Shown here piece after piece: positions 23,647 to 35,162 of a stretch of 64,000 bases of DNA. Each line of letters starts with the position of its first letter. Position 1 is the stretch's first letter. The position numbers and the translations under genes were made by a program. The notes under the pieces are model-generated. The model ran no database searches. It saw only the letters and a program-made list of their open reading frames with translations, and was not told where the DNA came from. This stretch comes from Furcasterigmium furcatum. Lineage: Eukaryota > Ascomycota > Sordariomycetes > Glomerellales > Plectosphaerellaceae. Location of the stretch: NCBI GenBank assembly GCA_001599815.1, contig BCIA01000003.1:2542001-2606000 (forward strand), read 5' to 3'.

Positions 23647-24424
23647 ATGAAGCTGTACTACATTGGTGTAAGCCAGAGCCGCCTTCCCGCCCGCCCCGCA
23701 TGACGCTCATGCAGTCTCTAGATCCTCGACAACTCGCGGCAGCCCGCCACGCAGCTGTGCGCCGAGCATGAGCTCAGCGAGTTCTCTCGCTGGACGAGGA
23801 ACGAGTACGCATCCTTCATGACCATGTTCAGCAAGACCATCGCCGAGCGCACCAAGCCCGGGCAGCGTCAGAGCGTTGAGGAGCAGGGTATGTCCGGCCT
23901 GTCGCAGCGCATGATCCCCCGCTATTGAACGGCCAACTCACCACCCTTCCAGATTACACCTTCCACTGCTACGCCCGCACCGAGGGCCTCGCCGCCGTCA
24001 TTATCAGCAAGGACTACCCCCAGCTCACCGCACACTCCATCCTCTCCAAGGTCCTCGACGAGTTCTTGAGCGACGACCGGAGGACGCCGGAGCAGAAGCG
24101 CAACCCCAAGGAGAACGAGGCCGTCTTCGCGCCGCTGAAGGACTATCTCCAGCGGTACCAGGACCCGGCGCAGGCGAGCAGCATCACGGCGATTCAGCAG
24201 CAACTAGACGAGACCAAGATTATTCTGCACAAGACCATTGACAGCGTGGGTGGCCCCTTGCCCATGTCGAACTCCGGACATTCCGATGCTGACAGCTTCC
24301 ACAGGTACTCCAGCGAGGCGAGAAGATTGACGACCTGGTGGCCAAGAGCTCGGACCTGAGCACTCAGAGCAAGGCGTTCTACACGACGGCGAAGAAGCAG
24401 AACTCGTGCTGCATCTTGATGTAA
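23647..24424 (+). CDS. ykt6: R-SNARE Ykt6
   Basis: 199 aa from exons 23647-23667, 23722-23887, 23953-24245 and 24305-24424; the first exon codes only seven residues. Ykt6 is the lipid-anchored longin SNARE used in Golgi, vacuole/endosome and autophagosome fusion. Residues 1-130 are the longin domain (MKLYYIG start, ERTKPGQRQS). The SNARE helix (about 135-195) has the zero-layer Arg in VLQRGEK. The end CCILM gives a farnesylation CAAX box at C196 and a palmitoylation Cys at C195. Length and order match yeast and other fungal Ykt6 proteins closely. Confidence 0.97.
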
Positions 24425-25197
24425 GCTCTGCACGGGAGCGGCGGGTTTGGCTTGGTTAGGCGCACGCATACAGTCTCGGGGTCGTACCTAGCAGTCGCAA
24501 TGACACCTCTGTGTCGACCCGACATGCCTGTTTGCTTCTCTGCGTAGCCTGAATGAATTTGTTCGATGTGTTGGGGCGGAGACGCGTGGCGGTTGCTTTG
24601 CATGTGATGCCGGGGCTTCAACTGGAAGCCTGGCCATCGCGGACTTGATGGCTGCCTGAACTGGTCACGAAGAGCCATACGTTCCTCAACATTCCGATAT
24701 ATTAATGCCGCCACCAGCGTTGGGGATAGGTAATTCATGCTCCGATGAAGGCGACCATGAGCCAATGGGCAGATGATCTTGTTCTGAGGAGAGGCCCAAC
24801 AACAACCAGTCTAAGTAACACAGTCACTTCTATATGCTTATCTTGACTTATTCATTTCCGACATTTCATGCACTAGCTGCTGTTTCCTTCTGGTGCATTG
24901 AAGCCTCCCGATCCTCTGGTCGGGGCTGAAGGCCGAATGCCGGCTCCGAGCCGGACCCACTTCGACTCGCCAGCGTAGAAATACTTCGCGCATCGCGACT
25001 CGATTTCCTCCTCCCTGATCTCGAGCTCCCCCAGCGCGCGTCTTGTTGCCTCTGCTGCCAATTGACCTCCAGCATACGGCGAACTCGGGCACGATCGTTC
25101 AACTCCACTCAGAACCAAACCCACCTCCGCAATTCGCGTCGGAATCTCGCCACCGACATCAGTCGGATCCGACGATCGCATCATCCAACCCGTCGCC
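24425..25197. other. intergenic
   Basis: 3' flank of ykt6 and promoter of the next gene. No gene seen. Confidence 0.5.
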
Positions 25198-25714
25198 ATG
25201 GCCCTCTTCCGACCCCAAAGGCCCCTGCGCCTCCTCTCCCTTCCACGAGCTCCCGTCGTTCGAACCTACGCAGCCCCCGCGAGACCTTCGACAGCGCCCA
25301 AGCCCGTCAGACAAGCCGTGGTCCCGAAGCCCACCTCCAGCAAAGCCGGACCACCGCCGACATCCCCCGTCGCTCCCGTGCGGACCTCAAACCCCCCGAA
25401 TACACAGCGCGCGCCCCTCGCACGGAAAGACGCCGAAAAAACACCCACGCCGAAGCCGAAGCCGCTCGATCCCAATAGCCCGGAGTACAAGAAGAAATAC
25501 AGGGAGGTTGCGAGGAGGTGGCTCGCCAGCCTTGTTGCCCTGCCCATCTTCTTCGTGACGTCGTATTACCTGTTTGATCGAAGTGAGTATGCCTCTGTTG
25601 GTGATGGATGGCAGACGCTGACGCGGGGCAGTAATATTGGGCAACGAGAAGAAGGACTTGCCGAAGGAGGGTGGCCTGAAGGACGAGAGGGATCCTCTTG
25701 CGAAGACGTTGTAA
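25198..25714 (+). CDS. small mitochondrial-type single-pass membrane protein
   Basis: 155 aa from exons 25198-25582 and 25632-25714 (49-nt intron, phase 1). The N-terminus (about 30 residues) is Arg/Leu/Pro-rich with no acidic residue, as in a mitochondrial presequence. A Pro/Lys-rich linker follows, then PNSPEYKKKYREVARRW and a single hydrophobic helix near residues 110-127 (SLVALPIFFVTSYYLF), and a short charged tail (EKKDLPKEGG ... DPLAKTL). Probably an inner-membrane protein. I do not recognise a named family. Removing the intron restores a tail that ends naturally, which supports the model. Confidence 0.75.
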
Positions 25715-26012
25715 TACCAGAAGCCTTGCATCTTTTCTTTTCGAGCACCCGCGATGTCAGCCGTGTCACAAATCTGAGCAAGAGTCATGTCTGTTTCCCG
25801 GTCTACGTCTAAGCGAGGCAAGCCTTGGTGACCGTATATCGAGAGGGCTGGGGGCTTGGGCTTTCTCGACGCTACACTGACCGTGATAGAGCTACACTCA
25901 CTTGAATACGGGCTCATGGGACATGCAAGAAGCGACGAGCGAATTCACTTTCACGCTCAAGTGAGAAAAACCACATCGTTCGCTATTGCAATCTAGTACA
26001 ACACGGCTACAC

Positions 26013-27868
26013 CTACAGCCTCGCCGACACTTCCAGCTGGCCAACGGGCTCCGGCGCCTCGTCCTTCACCCCGCTGAAGGCCACCATCTCCCTCTTCTGC
26101 TGCGTGCCGCTCTTCGATAGCAGCTTCCTCTTCCCGCCCGTCGTCAGTGGCGGATCATCATCAGTCTCTCGGATGTAATACGCCCAGTCCGCCGTCCCAT
26201 CCACCTCCGTCTGCGAAAAGCCGTTGCCCAGCCACGCGAACCTGTTCCCCGCATACTTGAAGTCCATGTCGTCGAAGCGCACCTCCCGCATGGTCTCGAT
26301 GTAGTGCAGCGTCGACCCGGGCCACAGCGCGACCACGGGCCCGTCCACCCGCGGCTTGTACCACGACTTGCACGGGTCGGACCACACCGTCCCGCGCATG
26401 AACCACTCCTTGTACTCGACGAACTCGCGCACGGCCTCCTCCTTGGGCGCGATCTGCGTCGCGTTGGTCGTCTGGTACCGGTCCACGACCTTGAGGAGCC
26501 AGTCGGCCTGCGCCTCGATCGCGCTCAGCACCGGCCCGTTGCCCACGGGGCAGTTGGGCCCCAGCATGCAGAAGTAGTTGGGGAACCCGCCGACGGCGAT
26601 GCCGAGGTACGACTCGGGGTTCGTGGCCCACTTGTCCTGGAGGTTCTCCCCCGAGGGCGCGATGATGGGGAAGCGCGGGCGGAAGGACGTGTCGAAGCCC
26701 GTCGCGCAGATGAGGACGTCGACGGGGTGCTCGGCGCCGTCGACGAGGCAGCCGCGCTCTGTAAGGGCCGCGACCTCGCCGTAGACGACCTCGACGTTGG
26801 GCTTCGTCAGGGACTCGAGGTAGTTGACGCCCGGCGTGAGGCGGCGGCACCCAACGCTCCACTGGGGGATGAGCTTCTCCTCGAGCGTGGGGCTGGCGAG
26901 CTTCTCGCGCATCTGCTGCTTCATGTACGCGTGGGTGTCGGTGTTGATCTGGTGGTCCTTGAGGAAGATGCCGAACTGGCCGTTGAGGCCGTTCTCGACG
27001 TTCTTCCGGTACTGCAGGAGCGCGCCGGGGGAGTGGGCGAACTCGGCTTTCTCGGCGTCGGAGAAGAGGTGCTGCTCGAGGCCCTGCACGGGGGAGACCC
27101 ACGTCGGCTCGCGGATGAAGGTCGTGACCTTGGCGCACTGCTCTCTGATGGCCGGGAGGACTTGGATGGCGGAGGAGCCGTTGCCGATGAGCCCGACGTG
27201 CTTGCCCTCGAGGCTGATGGACTCGTCCCAGTTGGCTGTGTGGAGGAGCGTGCCCTTGTATGTTTCCAGGCCGGGGATGGCGGGCCACTTCCAGTTGTTG
27301 AGGATGCCGCCGGCGTTGATGAGGATGTCGCAGTGGTCGTTGATGAGGGTGTTGTTGACGGTGTCCTTGACCTGCACGTCATAGCCGCCGTCCTTGTTGT
27401 TCCAGTAGGCGCCGATGACCTGGTGCCGGAGCTTGACGTAGTCATGGAGTGAGTACTTCCTGGCGAAGCCCTCGAAGTAGTCGTAGATCTCCTTGGCTGG
27501 GGGGTACACGGCCGACCAGTCGAGCTTCGGCTCGAAGCTCCATGTGTAATTGTGCGAGGGCACGTCGCAGGCGCACCTGACCACTGGTGTGAGTACCCAT
27601 GTTGCCTTGGGGAGGGCGTGTCTGGTATGGCTTACCCAGGATATCTGTTCTCCCACCAGGTCCCCGCTACTGCCTCGTTCTTCTCATAGAGGGTGAGGCT
27701 GTAGTTTTGGAAGTGCTTCTGGAGCTTGTACGCCACCAGCAGGCCCGAAGCACCGGCACCGATGCAGATGACGCGGATAGGCTTCTCGGTATGGACGGGG
27801 GCGTTGAGACGGCTGTTGGCGTCTGGATGGCCCCTGTGGATGGCCTCGGGAAGGAGGAGATCGGCCAT
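26013..27868 (-). CDS. Baeyer-Villiger monooxygenase 1 (class B flavoprotein), PTS1-like C-terminus
   Basis: 598 aa from exons 27636-27868 and 26013-27576. It uses FAD, NADPH and O2 to insert oxygen next to a ketone, making an ester or lactone. Visible: FAD Rossmann motif GAGASG at 37-42; the Baeyer-Villiger fingerprint as Y184-x-G186-x3-H190-x3-W194-D (Phe replaced by Tyr); the second, NADPH Rossmann motif GNGSSA at about 209-214; and the family ATGFD motif. The protein ends S-A-R-L, and ARL fits the peroxisomal PTS1 consensus. It is paralogous to the second monooxygenase at 42.2-44.2 kb (both contain GILNNWKWP). It forms the left border of the suggested catabolic cluster. Substrate unknown. 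Confidence 0.93.
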
Positions 27869-29507
27869 GATGGGGAAGACTAGACAAGGAAGAGACGAGA
27901 GGGGGAAGATGTCTCACAAATGCGTATCTAGGGAGAGGAGGAAGAAGTGTTAGAGTACGGGGAAGCAGACATCACGGAGGGATGTCTGGGCTAGCATTAT
28001 AAGAAGAAGAGGGAAGACGGGAGCAAACACCGGCGCCCGCCAACACCCCCTGTGATCAACCGGGCATGGTTCTATGGCAGCACAACGGCACGCCGTCCGG
28101 GTATCAGACACCTTACATCACGGGCGTCTGGTGTGCGCCCCGAGACCCCACGCGACGCCATAGCTGCAGCAGCAAACTCGTCGCTGAACGGGAGGGGAGA
28201 AGCGTGCCGGACAAGCCTCGGGGCCTCAGTGGGTGTACAGCCAGCCGCGTCCCTTGGGTGCCATGTTTCACTGTCGTGCAGGGCTGGGGGTGGAATGCCG
28301 CGCAGACCACCATGACTCGGGGCATCGAGATGCCACTGTCGACTGACGGATGTCTCGAGTCAGACGGGCAGACGGGAGTCGGGATGTCGGGTCATGTAAG
28401 TATGCCGGGGGCGGCGTTGCCAGTCGGAGACGGACCCAGGGAGAGATGGGGAGAGAGATCAGGCCAGGCCGTCTCGGAACGGGATGGATCCTGGTCGATG
28501 GCGGTTGGGGGGAGCTAACTAGCTTGATGCAGACCGAGGCGAAGTTGTTTCTTTGTCGTGATCATTCCATGCTTCGAGGCGGAAATATCACGGAAAGAGG
28601 CGCTCCAGTGCAACGCTGGATGTCCATGCTGGCACACACGATGCAGCCCGGTTGCATGGCGGTCCTAAATTCTTCGGCCCTCCAAGCATCCATATCAAGA
28701 AGGCCACTGCCGAATTCCAGAGAAGGGTGTGCTGCAGGCGGTACCTCGAAGGAGGCCCCGACTTGGTGAAGCTGTTTGCCGTCGGGCTCTGGGCAATTGG
28801 ATTTTCCCCGCATGAGGCGGGCCCCTAATTATTTTGGTGGTCAAAAGGGGGGATCTGCCACTGGCGCCCCCGCCCAATCCCGCCAACGTTGGCCTTCGGG
28901 AAATGTCAACCGGTGCTTGAATCCCTGGCTTTGTGGGGTTTCGCAACAATTGTTCCGCCTTTGATGAATGCAAGGACATGCTTGCGTGTGAGCCTTGGAT
29001 ATGTCGTGTGATGCGGTCCAGTCAACAGTCTAATCAGGACATGTAGTAGAGTCCTGGCTGCAAACTGTCAAGAACATTACGCTGTAGGTCTCGAGGGGAG
29101 AAGCGGGCGGGTATTATTGGCCTACCTGCCCTCAAGGGAAGTACCTGTACCCAAGCGTATATTCCCTTCAAGCTCTATCTCCTTCAAGAAGGACGTAAGC
29201 CTATCCTGGATAGTGTAAGGCTTTTAACTAAGGACTTTAGTGATTTCTTTACCCAAACCAACACTCGTTACTCATAGATAGCGATGTGATCATCCATAAA
29301 CACAGACGTGTGATTTCGAGTGTGGTAAGGATGGTTGTATTGGAAGAGGTTTGGGGCACTCCGCCCTGTCTGGAAGGGGTAGATATCCCCACTCTGGAGT
29401 TCTGCCCCGTGCCCACCGCTCCCTCCCAGCCAACCAGCCCATCAAGGAGGAGTGGGGTTCTCGGAAATTATAACAATGATGTATTGCGCGCTTTTTTGTA
29501 CTCCGAT
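27869..29507. other. long intergenic region
   Basis: Promoter of monooxygenase 1 at the left, then about 1.5 kb with no supported gene. The stretch about 29100-29300 is more AT-rich than its surroundings and may be an old repeat fragment next to the tRNA gene; this is not proven. Confidence 0.45.
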
Positions 29508-29616
29508 GGCCAGATGGCCGAGTGGTTAAGGCGGCAGACTCAAGATTTCCTCTTGGAGTTCATAAGAATTCTTTCTGCTGGAGCAATCCTCTTGGGTTCG
29601 AATCCCAATCTGGTCA
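29508..29616 (+). tRNA. tRNA-Leu(CAA), second copy with different intron
   Basis: The acceptor stem GGCCAGA pairs with TCTGGTC (one G-U pair). The A-box region is the same as in the first copy. Anticodon stem is GCAGA/TCTGC, anticodon CAA lies at 29541-29543, and the T arm is TTGGG-TTCGAAT-CCCAA. The intron is 28 nt (29545-29572), one base after the anticodon. The discriminator is A. A strong T-rich Pol III terminator follows within about 20 nt. Confidence 0.95.
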
Positions 29617-29860
29617 AAATTTTCTTTTTTTCTCTGTTTTCTTTTAGAAATTCATTTAAATCGATCCTGATTTATATATGTTTACTATTTTTTGTTCATT
29701 CTAGGTGAACTTTCTTTAAAAATTTGCGTTGTTGGTGTATTTGGGCGAGATGGGAGCAGGGGGGGTGGCGTGAAGTTCTAATTCCCTGATCGCATCCTCT
29801 GTTCTCGCTGTAGATATGTCTAGCATAACATAGGGTGCCCTTAGATATCCTGTTTGTTCA

Positions 29861-31727
29861 TCACAGTCTCGCGCGAGGTGAATCCCGTTGCTTCAGCGCC
29901 TCCTCGATGGCCGCAGCATCCCTCTTTGCCCACTCCCGCATGGTCTTCCTCTGGATCTTGCCACTGGCCAGCTTTGGAACCTCGTCAACGAAGATGACCC
30001 CTCCAGTTAACCACTTGTGCTTGGAGACCCGAGGCTTGATCCACTCTTGGATGTCCTCAGGGGTGACCTTGCCTGCGGAGGTCTCCTGGATGGCGACATA
30101 GGCGCGGGGGCGCTCGTCTCCGTTGCTTGATGCTCAGTTAGCGAGTTCCCTGGTCGAAAATACAATGTGTGTAGTGACAGCGACTTACATTGTAATACCG
30201 ACTGCCGCAGCATCGGCTACATGCTCGTTCTCCAGCAATACCGCCTCGAGCTCAGCCGGTGCGACTTGAAGCGCGTTGACTTTGATGAGTTCCTGCGATA
30301 GTTAGTGAAAAGGCCTTCGGAGGCGCAGGGGAATGACCGTCGGCAACCAACCTTCTTCCGGTCCACAATCCAGAAGAATCCCTCCTGGTTGCAGACCGCA
30401 ATATCACCCGTCTTCAACCACCCATCGGCATCCAAGCTCTCCCTGGTCGCGGCTTCGTTCCTCCAATACCCAAGGCAGATATTCGGCCCCCGGACGTACA
30501 TCTCCCCCGGTTGCCCAACGCCTACCTCCCTCCCATCATCGTCCACGAGCTTACACTCGCAGTTCGGGTCCAGCTGCCCAACACTGCCCGTGTCATCCCT
30601 CACCCCTCCGGGGACGTGGATCGCACCGCACGTGACCTCCGTCATGCCCCAGCCCTGGTTGATCTGGATGCCGAAGCGCCTCTGGCACTCGTTCTGCAGC
30701 TCGCGCGACAGCGGCGCGGCGCCGCACAGCACGTCCTTGACGCTCGAAAGGTCGTACCGGGCCGTCTCCTGTCTCTTGGAGAGCATGACGAGTATGGGCG
30801 GGGCGATCTGCAGGCTCGTGATGCGGTAGCGGCCGATGGCGGCGAGGAAGTCCTCGTAGCGGAACTCGCGCATGACGTAGACGGGGACGCGGAGCTTGAT
30901 GGCCATGAGGATCGTGTAGAGCTGCCCGTAGGCGTGGTAGAGGGGCAGGAAGCCGATCCAGCGCTCCTGGGGGCGGGAGGCGAAGGGGTAGGGCCTGCGC
31001 GCGTAGCGGATGAGGATGGTCTGCTCGACGTTGGCGATGAGGTTGTGGTGGGAGACGCAGACGCCCTTGGGGAGGCCGGTGGTGCCGGAGCTGTAGTTGA
31101 TCGTCGCCACGGTGGTCTCGGACTCGCGGGGGGTGAGGTCGGGCCAGCGGTAGGAGAGGACCTGGGAGGGCGTGCCGAGGAGGGCGGACCAGTCGGGGAT
31201 GCCGTGCTGGGTGGCGCAGGGGGAGTCTGAGAACTGGAAGACGCGGTTTCGGGGGACGTTGGCCTTTTCTGCCGCGGAGAGGACGTCTTGTAGCTTGGAG
31301 GGGTGGGAGAGGATGACCTTGGCCGTGGTGTTGGTGATTTGGTGTTCGAGTTCTGCCTCGTGTAAGTGACAGGTCAGGCCCAGGCGGGCAGAGGGCCGGG
31401 GACGGACATACCAGAAACGGTGTAAGCCGGGTTCGCGCCGCTGAAGACGCACCCGGCTCCCACGATACCGAGATATGCCACTGGGACGAATATCTGGTTG
31501 GGAGTGCAGATCATGACCACGTCTCCGCGCTTCAAGCCCAGCCTCTCCAGGCCGAAGGAAAGTCGCTTGACCCATCCGAGCAGCTGTCTGGGCGAGAGAC
31601 TCTGCTTGTCGTCTTTGCTATCGATCCATGTCGCCTCGTCGCTGGGCTCCTGGCCTTCAGGAAACAAGTAGGTGAGGAGATTTGTCTTGGGGATGTCGAG
31701 ATCCGGGAAGGGCGATGTAAAGACCAT
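29861..31727 (-). CDS. 4-coumarate-CoA-ligase-like acyl-CoA synthetase, PTS1-like C-terminus
   Basis: 561 aa from exons 31412-31727, 30352-31352, 30189-30292 and 29861-30125. It activates a carboxylic acid to its CoA thioester with ATP. ANL-superfamily motifs are in order: phosphate loop YSSGTTGLPKG, QGWGMTE, GWLKTGD, DRKKELIK and the catalytic-lysine region PKLASGKIQRK. It ends P-R-A-R-L, a PTS1-type tripeptide, as do many 4CL-like peroxisomal ligases. It is divergent from the SKL-ended SDR with 589 bp between, suggesting shared control. In the proposed pathway it would activate the acid made by the alcohol and aldehyde dehydrogenases. The acid accepted is unknown. Confidence 0.93.
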
Positions 31728-32316
31728 CTCGGCGGTTGGGATGATGCTTGAGATTTGGTGGCGACGGACGTATCAAGACCCAGTAGCAAACAACACAGAC
31801 GACATGCAACTATTCAAAAACCATTGACCTGGACAGAATGGATAATGAGATTCAATCAGAAAAGTAGAGAGCATCGTCATCTTCACACCAAGTCGACCTG
31901 CCAGCAAAGTTCAGTGGCCTGGCTGATCCAATCCGTCTTCCCTCGGCCTCGGCAGGCGGCAGGCGGGGTAAGTCAGCCCGGCACTCTGCTGGGGCCATTC
32001 GCCACAGTGTCTGGTGCCCCGGAAATGCATGCGGAGATGGTGACCAACAGGGAGAAGCCCCTGACCGACCAGTGGAGAGCTACCCCAAACCGTTCCCTGT
32101 AATGGAGGGGAGAGCTAAGAAGAGCCGGGCGAGGTTGGCTGCTCTAATACCGAGAAATGCCACGGGAAGTCGATCTCGTCTTGTCCGTGTCGTATTGAAC
32201 CTTCACTGCGGCAACGCCAGAGTATCTCGTGCTGAATAATATCTCGAGAGCCTCACAGTTGAAGAAGCTCTCCTTGGATCACTTGCTTGCCATCTTTGTC
32301 TCACCCGACCGCAGCC
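31728..32316. promoter_or_regulatory. divergent promoter region, acyl-CoA ligase / SDR
   Basis: Head-to-head start codons 589 bp apart. No gene is inside. A CCG-N10-CGG everted triplet pair occurs at about 32019-32034, a shape some Zn2Cys6 factors bind; one instance proves nothing. Confidence 0.45.
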
Positions 32317-33331
32317 ATGTCCGACCTCAAGAACTTCGCCTCCGCCTTCTCCCTCGCGGGCAAGACCGCCCTCGTTACGGGCGGCTCGCGCGGCCTCGGC
32401 CTGCACATGGCCACCGCATTCCTCCTCGCCGGCTGCTCCCACGTCATCATCACGGCCCGCAAGCGCGGCGGCGAGCAGGGCATCGACCAGGCCGTCGAGA
32501 AGCTGAACAGGCTCCCTGGCATCCAGGGCAGGGCGGTCGGCATCGCCGCCAACGTCGCCGACTCGGAGGATGTCGTGCGGCTCGTCGGCGAGGTGAAGAG
32601 CATAGTGGGTGACAAGGGCCTCAACATTCTTGTCTGCAATGCCGGTGCTGCGTGGGGATCCAAGTTCGAGGATGCGCCGCCGAGCAGCTCGGTGAAGATC
32701 CTGGACTTGAACGTGAGGGGCGTGTTTGAGCTGGCGCAGAAGTGAGTTCTCATTGTCATTGTTCGAGAGTCGCATCGCTGACGAGGCCGTCAGGTCTCTC
32801 CCGCTCCTTGAACGTGCTGCATCGAGGGAAGATCCCGCCCGGGTGCTGATCATCAGCTCCACGGCGGGGAGCAACGTGCCGCATGTCGGCGAGCACGGCA
32901 CGATCATGTACTCGGTGTCCAAGGCCGCGGCAAACGTGAGGCCATCCCCTCGTGCTTATGACTTGACGAGGGCAACGTACTGACGTCCTTTAGCATCTGG
33001 GACGCAATCTCGCTGTCGAATTGGGCCCGCGCTATATCACCTCCAACATCATTGCCCCTGGCTTCTTCCCCTCGAAGCTCGCCCAGGGCCTCATCAGTAA
33101 CCTCGGCGGTATTGACGGGCTGAGCCAGGATAACCCTCTCCGGAGACTCGGTGAGCCGGATGATATTGCCGGTGTGGCGGTTTTCCTCTGCTCACCTGCT
33201 GGGAAATATGTGTAAGTATCAAATCCCACCCTGCTAGAGAAGTGAAGAAGCTGACAACATCCAGAAACGGCGTCGAGGTCGCGGTGGACGGTGGTGCGAG
33301 ATTGTCGGCTGGGAGGCTTTCCAAGTTGTGA
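32317..33331 (+). CDS. peroxisomal short-chain dehydrogenase/reductase (ends SKL)
   Basis: 283 aa from exons 32317-32741, 32794-32935, 32994-33211 and 33265-33331; all phases agree. Classical SDR: TGGSRGLG cofactor motif (about 20-27), NAG motif, S164, and Y181-x3-K185 in YSVSK. The last three residues are Ser-Lys-Leu, the canonical PTS1, so peroxisomal location is likely. It oxidises or reduces a hydroxy/keto group with NAD(P)(H); in the cluster it could handle a ring alcohol or a 3-hydroxyacyl-type intermediate. Divergently paired with the acyl-CoA ligase, which also has a PTS1-like end. Confidence 0.92.
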
Positions 33332-33599
33332 GGCATAGGCTCGATCAGCATTATGCAATAGACCGCAGTATTCATCAATTCAGCCAATGTACATCTCAAA
33401 ATTGTTCGCCATCACTGGAAGTAAACATTGTCGCCGTGCAGTATCCCGTGTCGCTCCTCCACGCTCCTCTCGTAGCACGACATCAACATCTTGGGACAGT
33501 TCAGCGTTACAATTTGAATGAACTTGAACTTAAGAAAACATATTTCTCATAATTCTGTCGTCTCGAAAACCTCCCCTACCCATCCGTGTCTATCTGTCC

Positions 33600-35162
33600 C
33601 TAATACGTCAGGTTCACCATGACCGTCTTAGGCTCGGTGAACATGCGCAGGGCATTGATGGCGTTCTCCCGCCCAATACCGCTCTCCTTGCTGCCGCCGA
33701 ACGGCGCCGTCAAGAAACACAAACTAATACAGTTGATACCGACCATGCCGCTGTCGATATCCGACGCCATCCGCAGCGCCTTGTTGATATCCTGAGTGAA
33801 CACGCCGGCCATGAGGCCAAAGTTTGTATCGTTCGCCTTGGCGAGGATCTCGTCCTCCGTCTCGAAGCGGTTCAGCACGGCGACGGGCCCGAAGATCTCC
33901 TGGCGCAGGATCTCGGCGTCCTGTGACACGTTCTCGAACACGGTCGGCTGCACGAAGTAGCCCTTGTCGCCGACGCGGCCGCCGCCGACGAGCAGCGTGC
34001 CCTGGCCCTGCTGCCCGCGCTCGATGAACCCGCGCACGCGGTCGAACTGCGCCTTGTCCACGAGCGGGCCGATGGCGGTGCCCTCCGCGTCCGGGTCGCC
34101 GACGGCGGCGGCGCGCTCCTCCATGGCCTTCTTGTACGCGGCGACGAAGCGGTCGTAGATGCCGGCCTGGACGTAGACGCGGCTGGCGGCGAAGCAGACC
34201 TGGCCCGTGTTGGCGGTGATGCCGTTGACGCACCAGGTGACGGCGTTGTCGAGGTTGCAGTCGTCGAAGACGACGGCGGGGCTCTTGCCGCCGAGCTCGA
34301 GGGTGACGCGCTTGAGGTTGCTCTTGGCGGCCATCTCCTGGATCTTGCGGCCCGTGTTCGTGGAGCCGGTGAAGGAGACCTTGCGGACGCGCATGTGGCT
34401 CGCGAGGATGGCGCCGGTGGAGCCGTCGCCGGAGAGGATCTGGAAGACGCCCGGGGGGAAGCCGGCCTCCTTGATGAGGGCGCCGAGGGCGAGGGCGGCG
34501 AAGGGGGTCTTCTCGGAGGGCTTGAGGATGAAGCAGTTGCCGGTGGCGAGGGCCGGGCCGGCCTTCATGCCAACGTTGCCGATGGGGCCGTTCCAGGGGA
34601 TGATGCCGGCGGTGACGCCGAGGGGCTCGTTGCGCACGATCTTCATGAAGCCGTCGTCCTGGGGGTAGGTCTCGCCGGGGAACTTGTCGATCCAGCCGGC
34701 GAAGTAGCGGAAGCCCTCGCAGCAGAGGTTGGTCTCGAAGGAGCCGAAGGCGCCCCAGGGCGCGCCGAGGGTGAGGCGGGTGAGCTCGGCCAGGGTCCTG
34801 CCGTGCTCGGCGATGAGGTCGGCGAGCTTGTTCATCATGTCGCGGCGGACGGTGGGCGGCGTCCTCTTCCAGCCGGGAAATGCGGCCTCTGCCGCGGCGA
34901 CGGCGGCGTCGACGTCCTCCTCGCCGGCGAGGGCGACATCGTTGGCTACGAGGGAGCCGTCTACGGGGTTGCTGACCTCGAGCTTTTTGGCTTGCTTGGA
35001 GTCGACGTACTGGAGGCGTCAGCTTCACTCGTCTCTGGGCTTCATGAGGGGTCTCACTTCGTTGTTAATGAATAGTTGCTTGGGCAGGCTTGTCTTGGAG
35101 TAGGGAAAGGTGGAGGTGAGGTTCTTCGCAACCTCCTTGAGGCCTGGTCCGAGAGCAGCCAT
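33600..35162 (-). CDS. NAD(P)-dependent aldehyde dehydrogenase
   Basis: 504 aa from exons 35058-35162 and 33600-35009 (48-nt intron). It oxidises an aldehyde to an acid. Family residues are present: general base E273 in LELGGKSP, nucleophile C307 in NTGQVCFA, FTGST cofactor motif, and PFGGSKESGIG near the C-terminus. Length is typical of the ALDH superfamily. No organelle signal is evident. It is convergent with the SKL-ended SDR (268 bp apart) and divergent from the alcohol dehydrogenase, which fits a two-step alcohol-to-acid oxidation by neighbouring genes. Confidence 0.95.

Noticed and set aside
26304..27452. 382-codon open frame opposite monooxygenase 1
   Set aside because: Antisense shadow with no motif.
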